Shown here in pieces: positions 9,281 through 19,188 of a DNA stretch of 37,370 nucleotides. The notes under the pieces are model-generated. The model did not search any database, was not told where the DNA came from, and worked only from the letters and a program-made list of their open reading frames with translations. The stretch is from Bisporella sp. PMI_857. Its lineage: Eukaryota > Ascomycota > Leotiomycetes > Helotiales > Helotiaceae. The position numbers were made by a program, and so were the translations under genes. The first letter of the stretch is position 1. The number at the start of each line of letters is the position of its first letter. The stretch is from contig JAJSPD010000168.1 of the NCBI GenBank assembly GCA_021307315.1, positions 1 through 37,370 on the forward strand, read 5' to 3'.

Positions 9281-10159
9281 ATGAAGTTCTCCGCCTCAAT
9301 CCTCACTCTATCTCTCCTTGGAAGTGCTATCGCCGCTCCATTTCCGAGCAGTGATGACCTTCAGGTGCGGGCACCACCGCCTCCTTCACCAGCAACCAAC
9401 CCACCACCGCCACCACCACCACATAATCGACGGGACTCTGAATTGCAAAACAGGGACCCGCAACGTGCTCCTCAGGGTGGGCAACAAGGAGCAACACCCC
9501 CTAATAGGAATAATGATAACCAGGCACGACCTCCTCCACCGCCTCCGAACAAGCGTAGCGAGTATTTAGAGACCAGAAGCCCTCAGCGTGGTCCTCAGGG
9601 ACAGGCCCAAGGCCAGGGCCAAGGACAAAGACAAGGAGCACAACAACCCCCTAATGACGATAATCAACAACGGCCTCCACCACCTCCTCCCAACAAGCGT
9701 AACGAGGATTTAAAGATTAGAAGTCCCCAACGTGGTCCTCAAGGTCAAGGCCAAGCTCAAGGCCAGGCTCAGGGACAAGCTCAAGGACAAGCTCAGGGGC
9801 AAGCTCAGCAGGGGCAGGCCCAAGGCCAACCTCAAGGACAAAGACAAGGAGCACAGCAACCCCCTAATGACGATAATGATCAACAGCAACCTCCACCACC
9901 ACCTCCTAACAAGCGTAATGAGGATTTAAAGATCAGAAGTCCTCAACGTGGCCCTCAAGGGCAGGCTCAGGGACAAGCTCAAGGCCAAGCTCAGGGACAA
10001 GCTCAGGGACAAGCTCAGGGACAAGCTCAGGGACAAGCTCAGGGACAAGCTCAAGGCCAGGCTCAAGGAGGTCAGGATAGGCAAGGGCAAGTAGCACAGC
10101 CCCCTAACGACGATGATGATCAACAACGTCCTCCCCCACCCCCTCCTAACGGGGCTTGA
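9281..10159 (+). CDS. Secreted Pro/Gln-rich repeat protein with internal Kex2-type sites
   Basis: A 292-aa intronless protein. Residues 1-18 form a signal peptide with likely cleavage after AIA-18. The rest is four imperfect repeats. Each has a proline run ending in a dibasic pair (RR at 50-51; KR at 91-92, 139-140 and 211-212), then a conserved block ExLxxR-(D/S)-PQR-(A/G)-PQG, a Gln/Gly/Ala run of GQAQ units of varying length, and PPNDD or a variant. The last repeat ends PPPPPPNGA without a dibasic. Spacing suggests Kex2 cleavage in the Golgi to release repeat peptides, as in fungal KEP proteins such as repellents, pheromone precursors and RiPP precursors. No conserved Tyr-containing core and no UstYa-type gene nearby were seen, so a dikaritin precursor is unlikely. 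A cell-wall or surface role is equally possible. Confidence 0.8.
   Translation: MKFSASILTLSLLGSAIAAPFPSSDDLQVRAPPPPSPATNPPPPPPPHNRRDSELQNRDPQRAPQGGQQGATPPNRNNDNQARPPPPPPNKRSEYLETRSPQRGPQGQAQGQGQGQRQGAQQPPNDDNQQRPPPPPPNKRNEDLKIRSPQRGPQGQGQAQGQAQGQAQGQAQGQAQQGQAQGQPQGQRQGAQQPPNDDNDQQQPPPPPPNKRNEDLKIRSPQRGPQGQAQGQAQGQAQGQAQGQAQGQAQGQAQGQAQGQAQGGQDRQGQVAQPPNDDDDQQRPPPPPPNGA
9951..10072 (+). repeat. 12-bp coding minisatellite (GQAQ units)
   Basis: About ten tandem copies of a 12-bp unit (GGACAAGCTCAG and close variants) encode GQAQ. A shorter, more diverged array sits at about 9742-9816. Copy number is likely to vary between strains by slippage and always in frame. Confidence 0.85.
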
Positions 10160-10768
10160 TTTAGAAACTGAGCGCTGGATCCGGATAGAAACGAGATTCG
10201 GAGATAGAGATTGTTATGATCGGTTGACTGATTTGGGATTGTTCGGGCGTATAAGCTGGGCTTGTAGGGGGAGCACGAGGGCGAAGGGAGCAGCTGAGTT
10301 GAATATGATCGATTTGCCTCTTTCACCTGAACATTTTCCCATGCGAGACATTATTGACCGTGACTATGAGTTTATCGTCGTATTTCACTAAGTTTTCAGG
10401 CTCGATCCGCGTATCATATCCAAATCAAAACCAAAACATCCCAACGAGTGATTTTGCAACTTGCCTCTCAAAATAGAAAAGACTTTACGGCGAAGTATCA
10501 AAATCTGCCTTTAAAAACTGAAGACAAAGACAGATATTAACTAACTCCCTTTCCATTTTGGAGAAAACGTTGGTTCGTATCTTGGAATGCAATGGACGCT
10601 CTAGTCTCGGGATGGGGGTTCATTTTAATTCATAGGCGTCGCGGGATGTGTGGGTGTAATATATGGTGTAAATATCAGAAGAGATCGCTGCGCCATTAAA
10701 ACATTGACCTTGAGAGGATTTCCCTTTTTCCCATGAGGCCGTATTTTAGCTGGAACATTAACGTCTGT
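10160..10768. other. Intergenic region after the repeat protein
   Basis: Presumably the 3' UTR of the secreted protein, then non-coding DNA. I see no gene, RNA or repeat. Confidence 0.4.
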
Positions 10769-12390
10769 TCAGGTTGTGTGAATTTCTTGCAGGCCATCTA
10801 GCAGTCCAATAATTCGTGGATATCCCGATCTCATATCTAGTGGAACGTATAGGTTCCGGATGCGGATATTGATGTGGGTAATATAGCATCGGTTTGACAC
10901 CATTCGATCTGCACACATCAACGCATCTGCAGTAAAAAGAAAATGTACTTGCCTAGTTTGAACTACATCAAAGTTATTAATCTGATAGCATTGGAGATCA
11001 TCAGAGTTCAGCCTTGCAAAGAGTGATCCGCGCCTATTGCCGCCAGTACTTAAGCATTCCAACCATTGCGAATAGGTAGTAGTGTGTCTGGTTCCATACA
11101 TATACTGTGCCGCAACTCTCAAGTTTTCAATTTGGATTTCTGAGTTCAGTAACATGGCTATTTTCTTAGAATGGATGGTAATGATATCGCCTCGGTGAGA
11201 CTGTTAGAGCAGGACCGTCGACAGTCTGATTTCGAATGTTCTGGCTATTGACACGAGTTAATTCTGTCGAAGGAAATGACATTACTCCAGAATTGATCAT
11301 CTGATGAAGATGATGATAGTTCGATCGGATATTTCTCTTCCGGGGTGAGGCTGTATTGCTGCTATCGTACCACAGGATCCGCGGATACAGAAGTCCTAAT
11401 CTGGCACGAGGACTGCACTTGAGCAAATATGTATCTAACATTGATAGCACAAAGGTCATTTCAAGTCCGACATGCGCTTGCACTGTAGCTGGGCTCCGGT
11501 GCCTACCGCTAAAACAGCATTGGCTGAGGCGACTAATGCTTTATTGAGCCCAGCCTCTTGTTCTTGTATTCGGATTTAGCGAATCTGAGTAGCCACGTCG
11601 ATATCTTCTAGGCTGTTGGGTCAGTGGCGGAGAAATCGGTCGATGGCTTGATAGGGCATCATTTTAAAAACATGATCATCTGAGGATATTCGAAGGCCAG
11701 ACCTAGTTCAAAGTCCACTAGCTGGAGTTTCAAGTGGCACAGTTGAATGTGGAGGCTCGTATGCGATAAATGTTGGTGAACCAACAGCTTGACGCGACCG
11801 GTGATAGGAACGAAGTTTACTTCTTCTCACAGTCTCTACGGCATCCACTTCGCTTTTAGGCTTTCGCGGCCTACCACCGCGTTTCTTTAGAGATGGATGT
11901 AGCGCTATTGAAATATATAGAAATGATAAAAGTATGTCGTTGTTCTAGCGAGACTACGAATCAGCCTCGATTTGGTTAGCATGGTTCCGCTGAATTTCTC
12001 ATGAGACTACACACCTCACAACCAACAAAAGTGCCAACGGGTGGTCAGCCGTAGCTCCACTGAGGACCGCTGGAAAACTATAATATACCCGGGATGACGA
12101 CCGTGATGTCATGGTCCGAACAGGTAGTGGGGTCGTCTGGGCTACTGGCGAAGGGAAGGGCTTGCTGTTTATGTTGCCTTGCATCCGCTTGAATTGATGT
12201 GGAACTGTGGGAGCATGACCAGCAAGGCTGGTCACGTGTAAATAGCCTTTGCTTCTCAGTCACGAGCAGGTCTGAGGGATATTTAATGCAACCGTCGGCA
12301 CATGCACTCGTCTTGAGGCATTTTAGCCTGCTCCAATTTGATTTTGTCGCCGATCTGTGAAGCCTCATCTGCTCTTGATTGTGATGCACT
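10769..12390 (-). pseudogene. Remnants of a probable Zn2Cys6/AT-hook regulator (AflR-like layout)
   Basis: Scattered minus-strand blocks lie in the order expected for a fungal regulator. Near 12370-12260 a cysteine-bearing stretch, KCLKTSACADGCIKYPS, resembles the second half of a Zn2Cys6 cluster, but the first half is disrupted. Near 11885-11840 is a clear AT-hook-like block, KKRGGRPRKPKSE. Near 11560-11500 NKALVASANAVLA fits the start of the C-terminal helical region of AflR-type regulators. Near 11150-11100 there is ENLRVAAQYM. Stops and frame changes separate the blocks, so no continuous gene can be drawn. Only the AT-hook is clear; the family assignment is tentative. Confidence 0.35.
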
Positions 12391-12648
12391 TAAAGTATCG
12401 GCAGGAGATTAAAATGCTTAGCAAGCCTTGCTATACTAATATAACTCGAGGGCAGCCACTTATAGTCGTCCCAGATTGCAGACTAATATTTTGTGCTACA
12501 CATCTATGAGAGGCACACCTTTTGCTCACATAGAGATCCGGTCAAAGTTAATCTCGAGCCTTGAGACTCATACCTGGTATAAAGCAAGTGACCTGTGAGC
12601 CTTGTCAATCTCAATGTCTAGTCAAATAGCTAAATTTTTAACGTGATT
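12391..12648. other. Upstream region of the RING gene
   Basis: A 258-bp spacer before the RING-finger start codon, likely its promoter. No distinct motif was recognised. Confidence 0.4.
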
Positions 12649-13406
12649 ATGGAAACTGTTCCGCGATCCGATAGAGCGACGAATGCCAGCAAGAGCAAAA
12701 TTTTTATATCGGTTGCTCTTCTACTTGCGGTAATCGCAGCTATCATCTTAGTCGCATGGATTGTACATCGAATACGGCCGCCAGTCATTGCTCCTGCCAT
12801 TCTAAGAAATGAGCGCATGCGCGAGGAAGAGCGACACCGAAAAGAAACTGAAAATTGTGTTCTGGAATCACTACCAGTCGTTCAATATGGCATAAGGCTG
12901 CAGCAGGAATGCGGTAGCAAGGCCCATAGCTCAGCCCAAAGTACCTGTCCGCCGAAGAGACAATTTCGATCAACCGTGGATCAAGAGGAATCACTGCATA
13001 TAAGTGCAGACCCAGTGATAATTACCGGAGCCGACAGTCTGCAGGAAGAGACGACAGTCGATAATTCCGTTACACCAGATAGCAGGATTAGGATACCACG
13101 GAAGGAACACGTACTACCGAACATATATCCACCCGGATCAAGACCTGAGCCAACTAGCTGCTCCGTATGCACAGAGGATTTCGTTGAGAGCGAGAATGTT
13201 CGGATACTCCATTGCGGCCACATTTATCACCAACGGTGTATCGATCCATGGGTCTTGGAATACGCAGGCACATGCCCATTGTGGTGAGTCATCCTCCACA
13301 TCGCAAACACCCCTAGAACGCGTTAGATAGAGACAGTCTGATAATGTCCAAACTTTCTAGTAGAATAACGTTACGAAATGCCGCAATCAGACGGGAGGTT
13401 GAATAA
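12649..13406 (+). CDS. Membrane-anchored RING-H2 finger protein (probable E3 ubiquitin ligase)
   Basis: Exons are 12649-13283 and 13361-13406; the 77-bp intron starts GTGAGT, has a CTGAT branch-like site and ends TCTAG. The 226-aa product has one N-terminal membrane helix (about residues 17-39, ISVALLLAVIAAIILVAWIV), a low-complexity middle and a C-terminal RING-H2 domain. The zinc ligands read C-x2-C (CSVC), CGH-x2-YH-x2-C and, last, CPLC. The final Cys exists only after splicing, because its codon is split TG|T by the intron. Without splicing the protein ends CPLW. The layout matches ATL/RNF-type ligases that use an E2 at a membrane. The ATG at 12649 follows an in-frame GTG at 12643 and is the natural start. 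Confidence 0.8.
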
Positions 13407-13585
13407 TTCTATGGAGGATAGCAGCTTGACAGCCGTATAATCGATGTTGCTTCTCAGCTAAAGTAACACATGTGAGGCGGGGAGATAGATGCTGGGAGAG
13501 TTGGATAATGTAGCTCGAATCTGCTTAGATTGAACCAAAGGTAAAAAGCACGACAAATTCTAAGTTGGAAACAACTTTCCGTAAC

Positions 13586-13606
13586 ATATATATATATATA
13601 TATATA
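13586..13606. repeat. (AT)n microsatellite
   Basis: A 21-bp uninterrupted AT dinucleotide tract. Confidence 0.9.
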
Positions 13607-13720
13607 CCCTACAGGGTCAGCCAAATATTCGTCAGGTGCATTCCCTAGATTGACTTTTAATTCAAAACCAACTCAGTACGTACGGCGCTGGCTGGAGGCT
13701 TGGAATAGATAGCGGAATGG

Positions 13721-13982
13721 GTTGGGTTATAAACTTTGGACTCAACTTACTGAGGGGACCAATAGGATTGGGTCACGTGATAAAAAGAGGGGTGGTTCTA
13801 AAACTCTTTCCGCACCTGGCTAGCGCTGGTTCTTCAATACAACACAACGCTCCTGATCACTTTCCCTCTATAATAGTTCATCCTCAGGGAGGATTCTCTT
13901 TAATAACCTTTTAGGATCCTTGCCTATACTGGGGCCTCAGTAAATTGGCTGGGTTATAAACTTTTGGACTCAACTTACCGAG
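13721..13982. repeat. Pair of direct repeats flanking about 190 bp
   Basis: GGGTTATAAACTTT followed by GGACTCAACTTA occurs at 13721-13754 and again at 13947-13982, with a one-base length difference in the T run. Facing inverted pieces, TTACTGAGG (from about 13748) and CCTCAGTAA (to about 13943), bound the DNA between. This could be a small insertion or a local duplication. No coding potential. Confidence 0.6.
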
Positions 13983-14415
13983 TTCAAAATCGAGGTCGAC
14001 TCCACAACCCAGTGGGCTGGGTGCCTACCTGGCAGCCACTGGGGTTCGCTGCAGCTTGGCTTGGAACGTGCTCACCCCTTAGGCTCTGGGCGCTTCTGGG
14101 CATGAGCGTGCGATAAGATCCATCGCGTAATCACAGATGGTTAGACCCAACAATCTAGGGCAATCCCGCGTTTTGGACATGAGTTTGATATGCTTTTTAT
14201 CGTAGTTCAGCTGTTGCCGTGGTGGGGAAGCAACATGCCGATTTTTGCGGGATTTATGAACATTTAACCCCTCAACCCGTGATCAAAAATTTGACACTTC
14301 CCATGTGAAGAATATTTGTTTTTGGATTTCAGTTGTCCCGGCTCAAGATATAGATAGATAGACATCTGCTTGCGCATCGCTAATATCTGCTCCCTCGGTT
14401 CTCTCTACCGAAAGC

Positions 14416-17089
14416 ATGGCAACGATTAGAATCGCGGATGACCCGCACCCAAAAGATGACATTTCGTTGACAAAACCACAAGATGGAGACAGCTCTAGCT
14501 TAGGGCATGGCATCTACAATACGCGATCGTTCTCAAGATCAAACACGGCGGACACTCATGATGATATCTACAACATTCGCTCCCAGTCTAAACCACCTTC
14601 TGCCAACAGGCGCAGTCGCAGTGGTAATCGCAGAGTGAGCACAGCAGGGCAGGAAGATGACGATCCCGGTTTGCGGAAACCCGGTGATTTCAAGCAGAAA
14701 CAGGTACGAACCGAACCAGCTGCTAATTTATATGAACTACGCTTATTATTCTTGGCAGGTATTTCGGGGGAAGATGCTGCTGTGGCTCGCCTATCAGTCA
14801 ATTGGAGTTATCTATGGCGATATCGGGACCAGTCCTCTCTACGTCTACTCATCGACATTCAGTTCAGCACCCTCACGCCAGGATCTCATTGGAGCACTCT
14901 CGATTATAATTTGGAGTCTATTTATGATGGTGACGGTGAAATATGTGTTTGTTATTCTCCGTGCGGATAATGAAGGCGAGGGTGGGACATTTAGCACTTA
15001 TTCTCTGCTTAGCCGCTATGTAGGGTTGCTTCCCACTCGAAAGAGCAAAGCTGACTGCCTTACCTCTAGATGAACATCACCAACCGTGATCCGCGAGAGG
15101 CCTCTCTTGTTCAAATGAAGAGGTATTTGTCGGGTGATCTTGAACGCTCCGGTCAACATGTGCGCCGTGGCTTGGAGTCTAGCAAAGTCGCAAGGGGGCT
15201 TCTTAAAGTTATGGGAGTGCTTGCAGTGACAATGGTCATTTCTGATGGTCTCCTCACACCTGCTCAATCAGTATTGGGAGCTGTACAAGGGATCGAGGTC
15301 GTACAACCTAATATTTCAAAAGGCACCGTGATTGGGGTCACGGATGCTATCCTGGTCTTACTATTTGCCGTTCAGCCGCTTGGAATTACTAATATTACCT
15401 TTGCATTCGCACCAATTGTCATCATCTGGCTCGGCTTCAACGCTGCATTCGGGATATACAACCTCGTCAATTATGACTCTGGTGTTTTCAAGGCCTTCAA
15501 TCCTGGGCAAGGTTTCGAGTTCTTGATCCGCAACGGGGAGCATGGATGGAGAATGCTCGGTGGTATTCTGCTGGCATTCACGGGAGTCGAGGCTCTCTTT
15601 GCTGACCTTGGAGCATTCAGTAGGCAAGCCATTCAACTAAGCTGGCTATGCTACACATTTCCGTGCTTGCTTTTGGCGTATATCGGGCAAGCAGCATATA
15701 TCAGCGTCCACCCAGAGGCATACTCAAACCCCTTTTTCAAATCCGCGCCTCCAGGGACTATTTACCCTGCCCTAGTCATTGCAATTCTAGCAGCCATTGT
15801 CGCCTCACAGGCTATCATAACTGCAACATTTCAAGTGAGAATGCTCGGACTAAGCTGCGAGATCAACTCTGACTGTTTCTGTAGCTGCTCGCCCAGGTGA
15901 TGAAGCTCTCATACTTCCCACAAATCAAAGTAGTTCACACTTCCAACATTTTCCATGGCCAACTATACATTCCGGCCGCGAACTGGCTCCTTATGGTTGG
16001 AACAATCCTCGTAGCATCAATTTATAACAATGTATGTTAACGGTCTACCAAGTACCACTCCTCTAATACTAATTGCGCTTGCAGACTACATCTCTCGGAA
16101 ACGCGTATGGAGTCTGTGTTATGTTCGTAACCACCTTCGACACATGCATGGTCTCCATGGCGGCCATGTTTGTGTGGCGTATAAACCCCTTTATAGTCTT
16201 CCTACCATGGCTCACAATTGCTTGTTTGGACGGTGCATACCTCTCCTCTGCGCTCACCAAAGTGCCCAGCGGTGCCTGGTTCACTATCGCGCTCGCTACT
16301 GTGCTTGCCTTCATCCTTCTGCTGTGGAGATTCGGCAAAGAACAACAGTGGTCTGCTGAGGCCGAGGATCGCTTCCCCACTTCGCATTTCGTTACGACCG
16401 ATCGGCATGGCCAAATTCGCCTTACAGACCGATTTGATAGTGCTTCTTTAAGCACTACTGGGGGTTTTGGAATCTTCTTCGACAAGGCCGGCGAGACCAC
16501 CCCAATAGTTTTCAGCCAGTTCGTTCTCAAGCTTACTGCGATGCCGGAAGTCATTGTCTTCTTTCATCTACGACCACTCGAGGCTCCTTCGGTGGCGCCG
16601 GAAAACCGCCATACTGTTTCACGACTTGCCATTCCTAACTGCTACCGTCTTGTTGTTCGCTACGGATACAACGACGAGATCATAACGCCGAATCTTGCCT
16701 CCGTCATTATGGAGCAGATCCGCAGGTATTTAATGGAGAATAACTTCTCCCTTCAGAGAAAAGCTTCATTAGACCTAGCCAAAACCACCACAGACGAGAA
16801 TCATGCTAAGCCTACGCACCATATCACGACCACCAGCATTGCGGAGAAGAAGCCCGTCAGTGAAGCGCAATTCGATAGTGAACTAGCTATACTTGAGAAG
16901 GCGTACGCTCACAAAGTGCTCTATATCATGGGGAAAGAGCAGATGAAGATCAAGGAAGGCACGAACTACGCCAGAAGGGCATTATTATGGATCTTTTTGT
17001 GGATTAGGGAGAACACGAGGAACAAGATGGCTAATCTTAGAGTCCCGACAGACAAGGTGATCGAGGTGGGGTTCCTAAAGGAGATTTAG
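14416..17089 (+). CDS. HAK1: HAK/KUP/KT-family high-affinity K+ transporter
   Basis: Five exons: 14416-14703, 14759-15019, 15070-15834, 15885-16031 and 16085-17089. The introns are 55, 50, 50 and 53 bp, all phase 0, with GTRNGN donors and CTAAT/CTGAC branch-like sites. The 821-aa product has an about 100-residue hydrophilic N-terminus, then the family signature GDIGTSPLYVY (116-126) in the first membrane helix, followed by about 12 helices (for example ISDGLLTPAQSVLGAVQG, AFTGVEALFADLG, YIPAANWLLMVG). The C-terminus is cytosolic and hydrophilic. Members bring in K+ at the plasma membrane, probably with H+, and are usually induced by K+ starvation. No frame break or missing key block was seen. 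The symbol reflects similarity to fungal HAK1, not proven orthology. A TRK gene lies 2.1 kb downstream on the same strand. Confidence 0.93.
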
Positions 17090-17587
17090 CCTTGCAAATA
17101 CCTGGGATCACACTTTTTGGAGGAAGAGGTCGAGAAGCTCAGAGTTCAGGTTAGCACATGGCAACGCAAAAATATGTGGTGCGGCCGAAAATGCTTGAAC
17201 CGGCCATTTGCCAGGGATTGATACATTCTATCAAGTGATAGTTCCCCCGTCTAGATACCCAGTATTCATAGTGCATGAATTAGTTGTAATTCGAGTTTGC
17301 GCAAAGAAACTCTTTTTATTTTGGAACGTTATAAGCGCAACGGATTATGTTGTAATTCTTTTTGCTTCGCACTGAAGGCTAAGCTTTTCAACAGGGTGTT
17401 ACTTAGCCAATGACTGCATTTTATCAATTCAATAGGCTTTTGAAGGTCTTAAACCCGTTAAAATTATAGTCTACAAGATAATAAAGAATTATCACTGGCG
17501 CTTCTTCCGCAGACCCCCAATTCTCTTCTTCCAGCTCTTTATCAGAACCGTTATTCCATTTACTGCTCGCCAAAACAAGCGACACCG
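17090..17587. other. 3' flank of the HAK gene
   Basis: AT-rich, without a supported gene. It holds the HAK 3' UTR, and the convergent relic ends at 17588. Confidence 0.5.
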
Positions 17588-18520
17588 TTAAATTTGAATA
17601 TCTCTACCAATGGGATCGTTCATTTCAAACCAACTCTCACACGAGGAGATGGCGAGCGGCGTGCCTCCGTCCACTTCTGCCGTTCCGCCTTCTCCTTCTC
17701 CCGATCGTGCCAAATGCTGATGAACTTGAACATTTCTGGAGTAGGCGGGGCAGCCGAAGCACTTGCGCTGTACGGCTTCATGAACACTATTTCTCGAGGG
17801 ACACTTAGCTTTGGGTAACCGCTGCCGATGAACTTGAATGACAGCTCATGCTTGCCATCGCGGCCCTTTATCACGAGAGCTTCCCGGCTCGCGCGTTTCA
17901 GTGGCGAAACGGCCCAAATCCGCAGTTCGCATTCGCATCAAGATACATGTCGCCCATACAACATTTCAGCCTTGCCGCCGGAACTGTTTCCGTCCAAGTG
18001 GGAATTGATCGTGTCGTTGTCTATGCTGCCAAGGCGGTAGAAGTCAACCCCTTTTGGACGCAGAGAGATCGGAATAAAAACAGTCGACGTAGTCTCTGCA
18101 GAAAGTCTTGGAACTCCTGACACGCAAGTGATTCGACAGCCATAGGCCCACGCTCCTTCTCAACCTTCTTGAAAGATCTGTGTGCTGTGCGAACCTCCTC
18201 TTCTTTTGGTCGCTCCAGAGTCTCGTTCTTGCTCTCTCTTCTTCCGTTCTTGCAGTTTCTCCTACTTTCTTTCCTCGCGCTCTTTTCTCAGCTCGTAATA
18301 ATAATCGGCATTTGACCTATCGTACGAACTTTCTGACTTGTCGTTTATCGTCCATGTCATCCTTCTCGAAATGGTAGTCGCATTCGTGGTCCTCGCCACC
18401 ACTTCTGCAATCCTCCTCTTCGAACTGCTGGCCATCCTCTTTCGCCTGACCTCCCAGTTCCGAAAGATCCTCGTCAAAGTCGTAGGCGCTCACTTCTCTG
18501 TTCTCCTCGAAGCTGATAGC
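17588..18520 (-). pseudogene. Unidentified protein-coding relic between the two K+ transporters
   Basis: Several minus-strand stretches have coding composition but sit in different frames with stops between. Near 18500-18330 there is an acidic segment (SAYDFDEDLSELGG); near 18310-18255 a charged one (NADYYYELRKEREERK); near 18170-18060 a mixed stretch (MAVESLACQEFQDFL); near 18100-17940 and 17874-17650 GRDGKHELSFKFIGSG, SVPREIVFMKP and IWHDREKEKAERQKW. A 2-bp insertion near 17640 shifts the natural ending ESWFEMND out of frame; that ending closes at the TAA at 17588-17590. The order and direction are consistent with one gene of roughly 300 codons. I recognise no domain; it looks like a fungal orphan family. 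Confidence 0.5.
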
Positions 18521-19188
18521 TTAGACTCAATAAAACCATGGTGACAGAGTGCGAATCTATCTCTACACTCAACAAAACTTCTCAACGCACGACGCCTGTG
18601 TCCGCAGAGAATCGGCCCGCCGCACGCTTGCCTATCATCGACGTGACTGATGGAGCTGCTTCCTGTTGTTTTGAACCTACGTTTAAGCATTGCCCGATAA
18701 GTTCACCTAGCGTGCTCTCCTGTCAAGCGGCGCGCAACTGCCAAAAATAAAAAGTAAATCGACGCCACCAACCAGAGAGTTTTATTGGTTGGCACGTGAC
18801 AGCTGATTTTTTGACGAAAGTTTAAATGCCTCAGCAGAGCAGGCGTTGGCTACGCCAGTGCCACATACCCGCATCTCATTTACGGAGCTGACACGCCTCA
18901 CCCCTTTTCTATTTTAAATTCATCCCTTCTTGACACCTTAGATAATATTTAACTGCTTTCCTGTACATATCTCGATTCGTCGATAGTAAGTTGCTCAGGT
19001 GTCATTTATCTTATAAATGCTAACACAGGCTGCGTTCAGGGGATTAGAACTGACTCCACATATCTGTCTCCCAGGCGCTTCACATACCAATTAGTTGTAC
19101 CTAATCCAGGAACAATTCAAACACCTTTTGCAGACCAAGAGTCGGGCCGGCCATAGCTTATTGGATCCTAAATTTCAGGTCCTGGAAC
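18521..19188. other. Upstream region of the TRK gene
   Basis: No supported gene. The distal part may hold the decayed 5' end of the minus-strand relic. The last 400 bp are likely the TRK promoter and leader. A short inverted repeat CCAACCA/TGGTTGG lies at 18768-18792. Confidence 0.4.

Larger units (their letters stand above)
13407..14415. other. Intergenic region upstream of the HAK transporter
   Basis: No gene. It contains an (AT)n tract (13586-13606), a direct repeat (13721-13754 and 13947-13982) and, within 70 bp of the next start codon, a GATA-rich tract (about 14350-14362). The distal part should be the transporter promoter. Confidence 0.5.

Noticed and set aside
9951..10072. Regular short repeats resembling a CRISPR array
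   Set aside because: The units are contiguous 12-bp codon repeats without spacers, inside a eukaryotic coding sequence.
9926..10126. Minus-strand open frame with Leu-Ser repeats
   Set aside because: It is the antisense image of the GQAQ minisatellite, which is a coding array in the well supported plus-strand protein.
9281..10159. Dikaritin (ustiloxin-type) RiPP precursor
   Set aside because: The post-KR blocks lack a repeated Tyr-containing core and no UstYa/DUF3328-type oxidase gene is nearby.
18538..18750. 70-codon plus-strand frame starting ATGGTGACAGAG
   Set aside because: It overlaps the 5' part of a minus-strand relic and has no recognised domain.
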